NCBI GenBank assembly: GCA_036555725.1 | Contig: DATBKU010000164.1 | Location: 1 to 64,000, forward strand | Origin: CALAED01 sp036555725 | GTDB taxonomy: Bacteria; Actinomycetota; Actinomycetes; Streptosporangiales; Streptosporangiaceae | Direction of reading: 5' to 3' | Length of the DNA stretch: 64,000 nt | In this document: piece by piece, positions 33,693-46,653 of the stretch | How positions within the stretch are numbered: the first letter of the stretch is position 1 | How the letters are laid out: each line of letters starts with the position of its first letter | Translations under genes and position numbers: made by a program | The notes under the pieces: model-generated | Told to the model about the DNA's origin: nothing | Databases searched by the model: none | What the model saw: only the letters and a program-made list of their open reading frames with translations

Positions 33693-33812
33693 TCGGGAAT
33701 GCGTACAACCTCGCCTTTCAGTCCGGCGCGCTTCGGGAATGCGTACGCCCTGGCCCTTCGGTCCGGCGCGCTTCGGGAATGGGTACACCCTCGGCCGTCA
33801 GCCCGGCTCGCC
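33693..33812. repeat. Three tandem imperfect 40-bp repeats upstream of the Rrf2 gene
   Basis: Units are 33693-33732, 33733-33772 and 33773-33812, each starting TCGGGAATG(C/G)GTAC and with CCGG(C)(G/T)CG near the end. The first two differ at few positions; the third is more diverged. They start about 12 bp upstream of the Rrf2 -10 box, so they may be binding sites, or a simple VNTR-like expansion. Confidence 0.85.
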
Positions 33813-33849
33813 CGTCGTGTCGCCGGCCGAAACGACCGGACCAGGCCGG

Positions 33850-35301
33850 TCAGGCCGTGTCCAGGGCCGGGCTGAGACCGAGCAGCTCGGCGACGGCCCG
33901 GCCGGTGACCTGCGTCGCGCCGTACGTCGCGATGTAGGCGGCGCATACCGGCCGCCAGACGGGGAGGCCCATCTCGACCACGACGGCATCGGGTCGTACG
34001 GCGAGCAGGGCGACGGTGAGCGCGCGCTGTTCGGCGTGCCGATGGGCGTCGCGGACCACGATGACGAGCGGGTGGCCGCTGGCACGTTCCAGCAGGGCCA
34101 CCGGGTCGGCCGCCGCGCCGTTCACCCGTACGATGCCGTCGGCCCACGGGCCCAGTCCCCACGGCACCGGGCCGACCGCGATGTTGCCCGGCGCGTCCAG
34201 CTCGACGATCAGCGGCGACCGCAGGGCGGGCAGCGCGCCGGTGACCCGGATCGCGCGCCGGGCCGCCGCCAGCCCGACCCCCTCCTCCGCCGTTCCGTTA
34301 CGGCTGTGCGTCAGCCACTTCCGGACGGCCCCGATCCGTTCGGTGGCCTCTTCCAGCCGCTCACCCGGCATCCGGCCGGACCGGACGGCGGCCACGATCG
34401 CCGCGAGAATGGCGCGGACGCTGTCCTCGTACTCCTTCGAGCCGAGGCAGAGCAGGTCGGCGCCCGCTTCCAGGGCCCGTACGGACGCCTCCGGGATGCC
34501 GATGGCGCCGCTCGCGCCCTCCATATCGAGCGCGTCGGTGACGATCACGCCCTGGTAGCCGAGGCGCCGGCGAAGCAGGCCGGTGATGGCCGCATGGGAC
34601 AGCGTCGCCGGCTCGTCGCCGGTGATCGTGGGCAGGCTGAGGTGGCCGGTCATCACGGCCCGGCTGCCCGCGGCGATCGCGGCGCGGAACGGCACCAGCT
34701 CCCGCCGGTCCAGCAGGTCGAGGTCGGCGTCCACCACGGGTATCCCGTCGTGGGAGTCTTCGTTGGTCGCGCCGTGCCCGGGAAAGTGCTTCGCGCTGGC
34801 GGCGACGCCCGCGCCCTGCAGCCCGGCGACGGCGGCGGCCGCGTGCCTGGCCACCAGCTCGGGGTCGGCCCCGAACGCCCGGGTCCCGATGATCGGGTTG
34901 TCGTGCGCGGTGTTCACGTCGACCGACGGCGCGAAGTCGAGGTTCACGCCGACCTCGGCCAGCTCGGCGCCCATTGACCGGTAGACGCGCCGTGTCAGCT
35001 GTGCGTCGTCGACGGCGCCGAGCGCGGCGTTGCCCGGATACGTGCTGCCGGTCAGATGCCAGAGCCGCGTGACGTCGCCGCCCTCCTCGTCGATCGCGAC
35101 GAAGGGGTCGCCGGCCTCGCGCAGCCGGGCGGTGAGGGCGGCGAGCTCGCCGGCACCGGGCACATTTCCGTTGATCGCGAACAGCGTGACACCCGCGAGG
35201 CCGTGGTCGAGCTCGTCGAGCAGCCAGCGGGGCGGCCGGGGCCCGGTGAACGGCGGCAGCAGCGTGGCCCTGGCCAGCCGCTCGATGTACTCGTCGATCA
35301 C
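33850..35301 (-). CDS. Glycoside hydrolase family 3 protein (beta-N-acetylhexosaminidase, NagZ-like)
   Basis: The protein of about 483 residues has the GH3 motifs AIDEEGGDVTRL, KHFPGHGATNEDSHDGIPVV (with the His/Asp pair typical of N-acetylglucosaminidases) and the nucleophile region VIVTDALDMEGASG. It carries a second C-terminal domain of about 150 residues. No signal peptide is visible, so it probably acts on sugars brought in by the ABC importer just upstream in the same operon. GTG 35301 is preceded by GAGAGGCGG; ATG 35358 is an alternative start that would place it 7 nt from the permease gene. Confidence 0.9.
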   Translation of the reverse strand: MIDEYIERLARATLLPPFTGPRPPRWLLDELDHGLAGVTLFAINGNVPGAGELAALTARLREAGDPFVAIDEEGGDVTRLWHLTGSTYPGNAALGAVDDAQLTRRVYRSMGAELAEVGVNLDFAPSVDVNTAHDNPIIGTRAFGADPELVARHAAAAVAGLQGAGVAASAKHFPGHGATNEDSHDGIPVVDADLDLLDRRELVPFRAAIAAGSRAVMTGHLSLPTITGDEPATLSHAAITGLLRRRLGYQGVIVTDALDMEGASGAIGIPEASVRALEAGADLLCLGSKEYEDSVRAILAAIVAAVRSGRMPGERLEEATERIGAVRKWLTHSRNGTAEEGVGLAAARRAIRVTGALPALRSPLIVELDAPGNIAVGPVPWGLGPWADGIVRVNGAAADPVALLERASGHPLVIVVRDAHRHAEQRALTVALLAVRPDAVVVEMGLPVWRPVCAAYIATYGATQVTGRAVAELLGLSPALDTA

Positions 35302-35365
35302 TGTGCCGCCTCTCGCGCGCCCTCGGCCCGCTGTGGGCACCTCGCGTCCCGCGTCCATCGCCCGG

Positions 35366-36205
35366 TCATCCCTTCACCGCCCCGGCGGTCAGGCCGGCGA
35401 CCATACGTCGCTGGACCAGCAGGAAGAACGCGATGACGGGCAGGGTCAGCAACGTCGAGGCGGCCATGATCGGGCCCCAGTCGTTGCCCGTCCGGCCGAA
35501 GAAGTACTGCAGCATGATGGGCAAGGTGTATTTGTCCTGGTCGCCGAGGAATGTGTACGCGAAGATAAATTCGTTCCACGCGGTGATGAAGGAGAAGATG
35601 CTCGTCGCCACCAGACCGGGCGCGACCAGTGGCAGCATCACCTTGTAGAAGGTCCGGACCGGGCCCGCGCCGTCGATCCACGAGGCCTCCTCCAGTTCGC
35701 GCGGCACCGCAGCCACGAAGCCGCGCAGCAGCCAGATCGAGAACGGCAGCGCGAACCCGATGTAGACGACGGTCAGGCCGGGCAGGCTGTTGAGCAGATC
35801 GGCCCGCTTGAGGTCGAGGAACAGCGGAATCACCAGCGCCTCGGCCGGCACCATCTGGACGACGAGCAGCATGATCAGGAACACGGTCCGGAACCGGAAT
35901 CGGAACCTGGCCACGGCGGTGGCCGCCAGCAGCGCCAGCAGACCGGAGACCACGACGGTGGCGATGGCCACGAGCAGGCTGTTGGCGAAGTAGGTCCAGA
36001 ACCCGACGTTCGCCACGCCGCCGTTGATGACCAGATCGAAATGCTGCAGGGTCGGGTGCGCCGGCACGGGGTGGGGCGTCGCGCTGAAGATCTCGTCGTT
36101 CGGCTTGAACGCGGTCGCGGCCATCCAGAAGACGGGAAACACCGAAACCACGAACACGAGGACGCCCGCCGCGTTGACGGCAAACCTCCGTGCGGACTTG
36201 TTCAC
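35366..36205 (-). CDS. Carbohydrate ABC transporter permease, MalG type
   Basis: The 279-residue protein has six TM helices and the EAA loop around ELEEASWIDGAGPVRTFYKVMLPL, which docks the ATPase. Start GTG 36205 follows AGGGGGA and overlaps the stop of the other permease (GTGA). It pairs with the MalF-type permease and the binding lipoprotein. No ATPase gene is present in the cluster; many actinobacteria use a shared MsiK-type ATPase. The neighbouring GH3 enzyme points to an amino-sugar oligosaccharide as substrate, by inference. Confidence 0.93.
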   Translation of the reverse strand: MNKSARRFAVNAAGVLVFVVSVFPVFWMAATAFKPNDEIFSATPHPVPAHPTLQHFDLVINGGVANVGFWTYFANSLLVAIATVVVSGLLALLAATAVARFRFRFRTVFLIMLLVVQMVPAEALVIPLFLDLKRADLLNSLPGLTVVYIGFALPFSIWLLRGFVAAVPRELEEASWIDGAGPVRTFYKVMLPLVAPGLVATSIFSFITAWNEFIFAYTFLGDQDKYTLPIMLQYFFGRTGNDWGPIMAASTLLTLPVIAFFLLVQRRMVAGLTAGAVKG

Positions 36206-37179
36206 GCTGTTTCCCCCTGCCGCACCATCACGCGTACGTAGACCGCCGTCACGCACAGCAAGATCAGGGTCAGTACGGTCGCGGCCGCCGAGCCGAGTCC
36301 GAGCTTCGGGTTGAGCTGGCCGAACGCCTCGGAGTACATGTACAGAGACAGGTTGAAGGCGTCGCGGTTGGCCAGCCCGGACATGACGAACAGCTGCGTG
36401 AAGACTTTGAAGTCCCAGATGATCGAGAGCACCAGCAGGACCATGAAGATGGGCCGCAGCAGCGGAAACGTGATCCGCCAGAACGTCCGCCACGGGCCGG
36501 AGCCGTCCACCTTGGCCGCCTCGTACAGCTCGCCGGGCACGCTCTTCAGCCCGGCCAGCACGGAGACCGCGACGAACGGGAACGATTGCCACACCACGCA
36601 GATCGTCAGCACGGTGTAGGTGGCCAGCGGACGGTCGAACCAGTTGAAATCCGTCCAGCCGCCCCCGACGAGCCAATTCGGCAGCAGATCCAGGAACCAA
36701 TTGACCAGCCCGCCCGTGCTACCAAACAGCCACGAGAAGATGATCGCCGCCGTGATGGGAGGAGTCGCCCACGCGATCATCACGCCGCCGGCCACGAAGG
36801 TGGACATCCGGGAACCGAGCCGGTTCAACAGGAGTCCGACCAGCGTGCCCACGAGGAGGGTCAGGGTGACTGCCACCGCCGCGAAGTACACCGTGTGCCG
36901 CAGGCTCTGCCAGAACAGCGGGTCGCTGAAGATCTGGTCGAAGTTCTTGGTGCCCACGGACTCGGCGGGCTCGCCGGCAAGCTGCCGGTTGCCGACCTTC
37001 TGGAACGACATGACGCCGATCTGGATCATCGGCCAGAACAGCAACAGGCCGATGACCGCCAGGGTCGGCAGGATCAGCAGGTACGGCCCGAACGCGGGCC
37101 GGCGTCGGCGGCGGGGCCGCGCCGGACCGGGGGTCACCCGGCCCGGCGCACGGCGCACCGCGGTGGCGGTGTCAACCAT
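36202..37179 (-). CDS. Carbohydrate ABC transporter permease, MalF type
   Basis: The 325-residue protein starts with an Arg/Pro-rich cytosolic segment (RPRRRRRPAFGPYLLILP) and has six TM helices with the EAA motif LYEAAKVDGSGPWRTFWRITFPLL. It heads the permease pair in the importer operon. The gap to the binding-protein gene is 16 nt. The transport role is clear from family and context; the sugar is not. Confidence 0.93.
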   Translation of the reverse strand: MVDTATAVRRAPGRVTPGPARPRRRRRPAFGPYLLILPTLAVIGLLLFWPMIQIGVMSFQKVGNRQLAGEPAESVGTKNFDQIFSDPLFWQSLRHTVYFAAVAVTLTLLVGTLVGLLLNRLGSRMSTFVAGGVMIAWATPPITAAIIFSWLFGSTGGLVNWFLDLLPNWLVGGGWTDFNWFDRPLATYTVLTICVVWQSFPFVAVSVLAGLKSVPGELYEAAKVDGSGPWRTFWRITFPLLRPIFMVLLVLSIIWDFKVFTQLFVMSGLANRDAFNLSLYMYSEAFGQLNPKLGLGSAAATVLTLILLCVTAVYVRVMVRQGETA

Positions 37180-37195
37180 CGTCGGCTCTCGTGAT

Positions 37196-38488
37196 TCAGG
37201 GGTTGAGGAGCGTGTTGGCCTGGTCGTCCGCCTTCTTGAGCTCGTCGTCGACCGACTTGCCCTGGATGATGTCCTTGACCGCGTTCGGCACGACCTTCTT
37301 CGCCGCCTCGAAGTCCGCCCAGCCCTTGCTGGTCGGGGTGAACTTCACGCCGCCCGCCGCGGCTGTCGCGAACGCGCCCATGAGGGGGTCGTTCTTGTAC
37401 TTGTCGCCCTGCAGGACGTCGGTGAACTGCGGGAGGAACTTCAGCGTGTCGGCGAAGGTCTGCGCGTTCTTCTTGCTGTTCAGCACGGTGATGTAGTCGA
37501 ACGCAACGTCCTGGTTAGGGCTCTTGGCCCACACCGCCAGGTCGGAGCCGCCGGAGAACACCGGAGCGGTGCCGCCCGTCTTGCCGGGGATCGGGAAGGT
37601 GCCCCAGTTGTCCTTGTTCTTCTTGCTGATCTTCTCGAGCTGGGGGAGCGCCCAGCTGCCGTCGATGTACATGCCGACCTTGCCGAGCGCGAAGTCCTGC
37701 TGCGGGCCCTGCAGCTCGTTCTTGCCGACGTACTTCTCCGGCGCCACCTTGTCCTTGGTGACGAGACCGGTGTAGAACTCGATGGCCTCCTTGGCCTGCG
37801 GCTGGTCCAGCCGGCCGACCCACTGGTCGCCCTGCTTGGTGGCGACGTCGCCGCCGTTGGCCCAGACGAAGCTGAGGATGCCGTTGGTGAAGTCACTGGG
37901 CGCGGCGATGCCGGGGACATGCTTCTTGTCCTGGATCGTCTTGGCCGTCGTGACCAGGTCCGCCCAGTTCTGCGGGGGCTGGAGGCCGAGCTGCGAGAAC
38001 CAGTCCTTGCGATACCAGATCGCGCGCACGCCGCCGTACCACGGCACGGCATAGGTCTTGCCGTCCGCCTGGTCGTTGACGAGCGCGCCCTTGTTCAGCG
38101 TCGCGCCCTCGCTCCAGCCCTTCACCTTGTCGGTGATGTCGGCGAGCGCGCCCTGCTCGATGAACGACTGGACGTCGGTGTTGCCGATCTCGGTGACGTC
38201 CGGGGCGTCGCCGCCCGCCAGCGCCTTCTGGAAGGTCGTCGCGACCTGCGGCCACGGCACGTACTTGATTTGTACGTCCGTGCCCGGGTGCTTCTGCTTG
38301 AACTCGGTCTCGACCGTGTCGAGGAACGCGGTCTGCTCCGGGCTGCCGCCGCCCATCTGCCAGACCACGAGCTTGGCCGGGTCGGCGGGCTTCGGTGGCG
38401 CGGACGCCTTCTTGTCACCACTGCCGCCGCCACAACCGGCGGCGACGGTGATCGCGGCCACGGCGGCCGCCATCTTGATGAACTTCAC
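37196..38488 (-). CDS. Extracellular sugar-binding lipoprotein of the ABC importer
   Basis: The 430-residue protein has a lipoprotein signal peptide ending in TVAAGC with the lipidated Cys at position 19, followed by a Gly/Ser/Lys-rich tether. The body is a family 1 solute-binding protein (KLVVWQMGGGSPEQ, FTNGILSFVWANGGD, GKVGMYIDGSWALPQL). It captures oligosaccharides outside the membrane. GTG start follows AAGGGAG. It is the first gene of the operon, so the 278-bp region up to ROK probably carries its promoter. Confidence 0.94.
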   Translation of the reverse strand: MKFIKMAAAVAAITVAAGCGGGSGDKKASAPPKPADPAKLVVWQMGGGSPEQTAFLDTVETEFKQKHPGTDVQIKYVPWPQVATTFQKALAGGDAPDVTEIGNTDVQSFIEQGALADITDKVKGWSEGATLNKGALVNDQADGKTYAVPWYGGVRAIWYRKDWFSQLGLQPPQNWADLVTTAKTIQDKKHVPGIAAPSDFTNGILSFVWANGGDVATKQGDQWVGRLDQPQAKEAIEFYTGLVTKDKVAPEKYVGKNELQGPQQDFALGKVGMYIDGSWALPQLEKISKKNKDNWGTFPIPGKTGGTAPVFSGGSDLAVWAKSPNQDVAFDYITVLNSKKNAQTFADTLKFLPQFTDVLQGDKYKNDPLMGAFATAAAGGVKFTPTSKGWADFEAAKKVVPNAVKDIIQGKSVDDELKKADDQANTLLNP

Positions 38489-38697
38489 TGTGGGAACTCC
38501 CTTCCCGGCGTCGCCTCGCGTGAGTGCTTCCCCGTGGACCGGTCCGGAACGGGCGGCGAACCCATAGGGTCCAAGCCATGTCCCGGCTTGCCTGCCAGCA
38601 CCGGCCCACGGTGGTCCCGACAGGACCGGACCGCTGGCCGGCCGTCCGCCCGGGGCCGCCCTGGGCTCCGGCCTTCGGACCGGCTCAGGTGCGTGTG

Positions 38698-38734
38698 GTT
38701 AAATTAACAAGAAACTTTCCTAATAAATAGCTAC
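38698..38734. promoter_or_regulatory. AT-rich operator/promoter between the sugar importer and the ROK gene
   Basis: A sharply AT-rich island in GC-rich DNA, containing TTAACA (38704-38709) and an 18-nt spacer to TAGCTA, and the pseudo-palindrome GAAACTTTC (38711-38719). It lies 33-69 bp before the ROK ATG and about 210 bp before the importer start. ROK regulators bind AT-rich inverted sites of this kind, so autoregulation and control of the importer are likely. Confidence 0.5.
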
Positions 38735-38766
38735 CGTTAGCGGATTGAGACGTAAGGGGTACGACG

Positions 38767-39963
38767 ATGGCCCAGCGCCCGGGGACGCCACGGCTGTTGC
38801 GCGAGCTCAACGACCGAGCCGCGCTCGAGCTGCTCCTGAGCCACGGTCCGCTGACCCGCGCCCAGCTCGGCACGCTTACGGGGCTGTCCAAGGTCACGGC
38901 ATCCCAGTTGCTTGCCCGGCTCGAGGAGCGCGGCCTGGTCGAGGTGGTGGGCGAGCAGGCCGGCGGTCGCGGGCCCAACGCCGCGCTGTACTGGGTGGTG
39001 CCGTCGAGTGCCTACGTCGCCGGGCTGGAGGTCGGGCCGTCCGGGGTCACGGCGGGCATCGTGGACATCACCGGGCGACCTGTCGCGGAGGCGACGGCAG
39101 ACCCGAACGGCGCCGACGACCCGGTGGCGGCGGTGCACGCGGCCGTCGTCAAGGCCTGCAGGTCCGCCAAGGTTGGGCTGTCACAGCTGCAGGCCTTCGT
39201 GATCGGCACCCCAGGTGTGGTCAACCCCGCCTCCGGCGACGTGGAGTTCGCCTTCGACCTGCCGGCCTGGCACGACGGCGTGCTGGCGGCGCTGCGCACC
39301 GACCTGCGCCGGCCGGTCACCATCGAGAACGACGTCAACCTCGTCGCGGTGGCCGAACGCGCGTACGGCGGGGCGAGCGACGCGCAGGACTTCGCGTTGA
39401 TGTGGGTGGACCGTGGCATCGGCCTCGCCGTCATGCTGGGCGGCCGGTTGCACCGGGGCATGTCGGGCGGCGCCGGTGAGATCGGCTACCTGCCCGTTCC
39501 CGGCGTGCCGCTACCAGAGGGCGTCACCGAGTCGATGACCTGGGGCCGTCCCGCACTCGGCGGCGGGCTCGGCTCGCTGATCGGCGCGGACGCCGTACGA
39601 GACCTGGCCCGCGAGTACGGGTTGGACGAGTCGACGGCCGCCAAGTGCGTACACGCGGCCGCCGCCGACGAGGAGCGCTGGGGCCCGTTTCTCGACGAGC
39701 TGGCCACCCGCATCTCCTACGGCGTCACCTCGGTGAACATCGTGCTCGACCCGGGCTTGGTGGTGCTTTCGGGAGAGCTCGGCAAGGCCGGGGGGGAGCC
39801 GCTGGCCCGGCGCGTCGAACATGCCGTGGCCCGGATCTGCCCGACCCGCCCCCGTGTCATGGTCACCCAGGTCGACGGCAACCCCGTGCTGCGCGGTGCC
39901 CTCCATGCCGCCCTCGAACAGGCCCGCGAGGAGATCTTCTCCTCCACCACCGCGGCCTTCTAG
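38767..39963 (+). CDS. ROK family transcription regulator without the zinc motif
   Basis: The 398-residue protein has an N-terminal winged helix (GPLTRAQLGTLTGLSKVTASQLL) and a ROK sugar-binding domain (GLEVGPSGVTAGIVDITG, GTPGVVNPASGDVEF, ENDVNLVAVAERAYG, GGAGEIGYLPV). The usual C-x-C-G-x4-C zinc site after GEIG is absent, replaced by a loop PVPGVPLPEGVTE. It is divergent from the importer operon and is its likely regulator, sensing the imported sugar or a breakdown product. AAGGGG precedes the ATG. Confidence 0.92.
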   Translation: MAQRPGTPRLLRELNDRAALELLLSHGPLTRAQLGTLTGLSKVTASQLLARLEERGLVEVVGEQAGGRGPNAALYWVVPSSAYVAGLEVGPSGVTAGIVDITGRPVAEATADPNGADDPVAAVHAAVVKACRSAKVGLSQLQAFVIGTPGVVNPASGDVEFAFDLPAWHDGVLAALRTDLRRPVTIENDVNLVAVAERAYGGASDAQDFALMWVDRGIGLAVMLGGRLHRGMSGGAGEIGYLPVPGVPLPEGVTESMTWGRPALGGGLGSLIGADAVRDLAREYGLDESTAAKCVHAAAADEERWGPFLDELATRISYGVTSVNIVLDPGLVVLSGELGKAGGEPLARRVEHAVARICPTRPRVMVTQVDGNPVLRGALHAALEQAREEIFSSTTAAF

Positions 39964-39992
39964 CCTCCCCGGAGGGCCTCCGGCATTGTCGC

Positions 39993-40127
39993 CTAGCGGC
40001 GCGGTGTGAGAGGCCTCGCCGTGGTCGTGTGCCGGCGCGGATCGTGCTGGGCTCTATCTCGCAGCGTGCGGCTGATCACCAGCCGCTTGTGGCGCTGCGC
40101 CACCTTCCATCGTGCGGTCTGCGTCAC
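39993..40127 (-). CDS. Small basic ORF (44 aa)
   Basis: GTG 40127 lies 5 nt after GGGGAG. The peptide starts VTQTARWKVAQRHKRLVISR and has about 12 Arg/Lys and 3 His, with no hydrophobic segment. It lies downstream of lhr on the same strand and converges on ROK. I recognise no family. It may be a nucleic-acid-binding microprotein, the relic of a larger gene, or chance. Confidence 0.3.
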   Translation of the reverse strand: MTQTARWKVAQRHKRLVISRTLRDRAQHDPRRHTTTARPLTPRR

Positions 40128-40281
40128 GTCAACTCCCCGTCGACCGGCGGCACTACTGCCGCCCTAACCCCGTTATCCAAAGCTTCTCAGCCGAGAACGC
40201 CCATTTCTTCGCCCTCGAGAACGATCCGGCCTCAATCAATAGGACGAGTATCTGGCATCACTGGTTCACCAGGAGCGTCGT

Positions 40282-40407
40282 ATGACACATAAGCCCGTCC
40301 CTCATCCCGCACCGAGAGCGCGCGGCGCGCGTGCTGCGGAGACCCGGATGCGGAAGCCCGGATGCGGAGACCCGGGCGCGGAGGCCCGAGGCGCGGGGGA
40401 GGGTTAG
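40282..40407 (+). CDS. Small ORF (41 aa) over a tandem repeat
   Basis: ATG 40282 follows AGGAGCGTCGT, a very good ribosome site. The peptide begins MTHKPVPHPAPRARGARAAE and its second half is encoded by the 14-bp repeats, so it is out of phase with any peptide repeat. It ends 10 nt before the lhr stop (opposite strand). No family is recognised. Confidence 0.25.
   Translation: MTHKPVPHPAPRARGARAAETRMRKPGCGDPGAEARGAGEG
40336..40391. repeat. Four tandem 14-bp repeats
   Basis: Units GCGGAGACCCGGAT, GCGGAAGCCCGGAT, GCGGAGACCCGGGC and GCGGAGGCCCGAGG run head to tail from 40336 to 40391, just after the lhr stop on that strand. The repeats are imperfect and probably arose by slippage. Confidence 0.85.
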
Positions 40408-40416
40408 GTACGGACG

Positions 40417-45177
<4,761 letters not shown>

Positions 45178-45295
45178 CCCTCCATCCTGCAACGCCCCAC
45201 CGACAAAACGCCCGGGACTTCGTTGGGTGTGGCTGACCTCGTCCCCGGGTGCTGCCTCCCCATGGCTATCTATGGAGCACCCGGGGCCGAGGGCT

Positions 45296-45826
45296 CTAGT
45301 GGACGCGGCCCATCCGCACCTCGCGCTCGTGCGCGCTGGCCCGGTCGCGCGCGTACCTGGACCGTACGACCTCGCCCTGCATCCGCCAGGCGGTGGGACC
45401 ACCGACGATCAGAGTCCAGATCATCGCCGCGACCCCCACCACCGGGATCAGGGCGCCGAGCAGCACGATGGACGGGGTCAGCCATGGCGAGCCGTCCGTC
45501 GTCCACGCCTCGTTGGAGCCCGCGCCGGTGATCGCGGCGGACACCTCGGTGTCGCCGGCGTGCGCGCCGTTGATCCGTACGTCGTGCCGCTGGATCTTTC
45601 CGTCGGACGAGACGAAGTCTCCGGTGCACTTGCTGCCGAGCGGCTGCTTTTCGCACTTCATGACGCTCGCGGTGCCCAGGATGCCCTGGCCGTTGACGGC
45701 CTCGTAGCCGGCCATCCGGTGCTTCACGTCGACAAACAAGAACAGGAGGCAGGCGAAGAAGACCACGCCGCCCAGGCCGATCAGCCGGCCCAGCGTGATC
45801 TCTCCGGCGTCGGAACGGTGTGTCAC
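45296..45826 (-). CDS. Membrane protein with two TM helices (DUF3592-like)
   Basis: The protein of about 176 residues has TM1 around LGRLIGLGGVVFFACLLFLFV, an external domain with two Cys (KCEKQPLGSKCTGDF, possibly a disulfide) and TM2 around PSIVLLGALIPVVGVAAMIW, then a basic cytosolic tail. The layout resembles DUF3592 proteins; the assignment is tentative. GTG 45826 follows GGGGGG; the open frame reaches 45877. It is divergent from the DUF3046 gene. Function unknown. Confidence 0.7.
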   Translation of the reverse strand: MTHRSDAGEITLGRLIGLGGVVFFACLLFLFVDVKHRMAGYEAVNGQGILGTASVMKCEKQPLGSKCTGDFVSSDGKIQRHDVRINGAHAGDTEVSAAITGAGSNEAWTTDGSPWLTPSIVLLGALIPVVGVAAMIWTLIVGGPTAWRMQGEVVRSRYARDRASAHEREVRMGRVH

Positions 45827-45903
45827 GGCGACCCCCCAGGTGATGGAGAGCGGTGGCTCTCGAGGGGAGGGTCGCATGCGGCTGTGGAGCGCTCCATGTC
45901 CGG

Positions 45904-45933
45904 TGACACACTGGCGGAGGTTCCGCGTAGGCT
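45904..45933 (+). promoter_or_regulatory. Candidate promoter giving a leaderless DUF3046 mRNA
   Basis: TGACAC (45904-45909), an 18-nt spacer and TAGGCT (45928-45933), followed 6 nt later by the GTG start at 45940. Good agreement with actinobacterial sigma-A promoters, and no Shine-Dalgarno is present. Confidence 0.5.
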
Positions 45934-45939
45934 TTCCGG

Positions 45940-46134
45940 GTGCGTCTCACAGTCTTCTGGCAGCGGATGAACGAGCAGTTCGGCGAGAGGTACGCCGAGA
46001 GCGTCGCCAAGGACCACGTCATGGCCGAGCTCGGCGGCCGTACGATCGAGCAGGCGCTGGCCGACGGCATGTCGGCCAAGACCGTCTGGGCCGCCGTCTG
46101 CGCCACCTTCGACGTACCGGCCCGCCTCCGCTGA
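45940..46134 (+). CDS. DUF3046 family protein
   Basis: The 64-residue protein matches DUF3046: RLTVFWQRMNEQFGERYAES, DHVMAELGGRTIEQALADG and a C-terminal W..VC..FDVP. The family is found next to recA in many actinobacteria (Rv2738c in M. tuberculosis) and has no known function. Here it is separated from recA by the DUF350/ATP-grasp/lipoprotein cassette on the other strand. The start GTG is supported by the promoter geometry. Confidence 0.9.
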   Translation: MRLTVFWQRMNEQFGERYAESVAKDHVMAELGGRTIEQALADGMSAKTVWAAVCATFDVPARLR

Positions 46135-46171
46135 CCGCGGGATCGATCTCTTAAGCCTCGGACAAGCCTGC

Positions 46172-46645
46172 TCAGAGGACGGCGACCGCGGTGACCACGC
46201 CGATCATCACCCGGGTGGCGCCGAGGAGCCAGGCGGCGGGCTCCAGCTGCGGCGCCTTGACCAGTTCCCTGATGTCGATGCCGACCAGCCGGTCGAACAC
46301 CAGCATGGCGACCGTCTGCGCCACGATGCCGATGGCCCCGAACACCAGCGTGGCCAGCAGGCCGTCCGCGAGCTTGCCGCCCGACGAGAAGATCGACGCC
46401 GCCACGATCAGGCCGATGCCGATCATCCCGCTCGCGGTCAGCAGCGTCGCGTTCGGGTTGCGCTCGGCACGGATGAGCTGGCTCAGCTTCCCCGGAGTGG
46501 CCACGTCGACGACATAGAAGCCGGCCACGAACAGGATCAATCCCAGCGCCGCGTACGCCAGGATCGCATAAGAACCCCGCCCCAGCGACTCGCCGAGGCC
46601 GTCCTCCAGAGCCAATACCTGTACGTGTGCCAATGCCGGTGCCAT
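46172..46645 (-). CDS. DUF350 membrane protein (YjfL-like)
   Basis: The 157-residue protein has four TM helices (about 28-48, 68-88, 94-118, 136-156) and the DUF350 pattern of two repeated helical hairpins. E. coli YjfL, in the same family, is encoded near a YgiC-like ATP-grasp gene (yjfC) and a DUF1190 lipoprotein (yjfM). Here the ATP-grasp gene lies 8 nt upstream, so this is the last gene of a three-gene operon. Function is unknown; membrane location is clear. Confidence 0.88.
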   Translation of the reverse strand: MAPALAHVQVLALEDGLGESLGRGSYAILAYAALGLILFVAGFYVVDVATPGKLSQLIRAERNPNATLLTASGMIGIGLIVAASIFSSGGKLADGLLATLVFGAIGIVAQTVAMLVFDRLVGIDIRELVKAPQLEPAAWLLGATRVMIGVVTAVAVL

Positions 46646-46653
46646 GGGACTCC

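Larger units (their letters stand above)
39964..40416. other. 453-bp spacer between ROK and lhr stops
   Basis: A small hairpin CCGGAG-GGC-CTCCGG (39969-39983) follows the ROK stop and may act as its terminator. A 7-bp inverted repeat (GGCGGCA ... TGCCGCC, 40146-40163) lies further on. The middle, about 40150-40280, is less GC-rich than its surroundings. Two small ORFs with good ribosome sites and a 14-bp tandem repeat lie inside and are listed separately. No known gene or recognisable transposase is present. Confidence 0.5.

Noticed and set aside
33693..33812. CRISPR array
   Set aside because: The three 40-bp units are directly adjacent without spacers and there are no cas genes.
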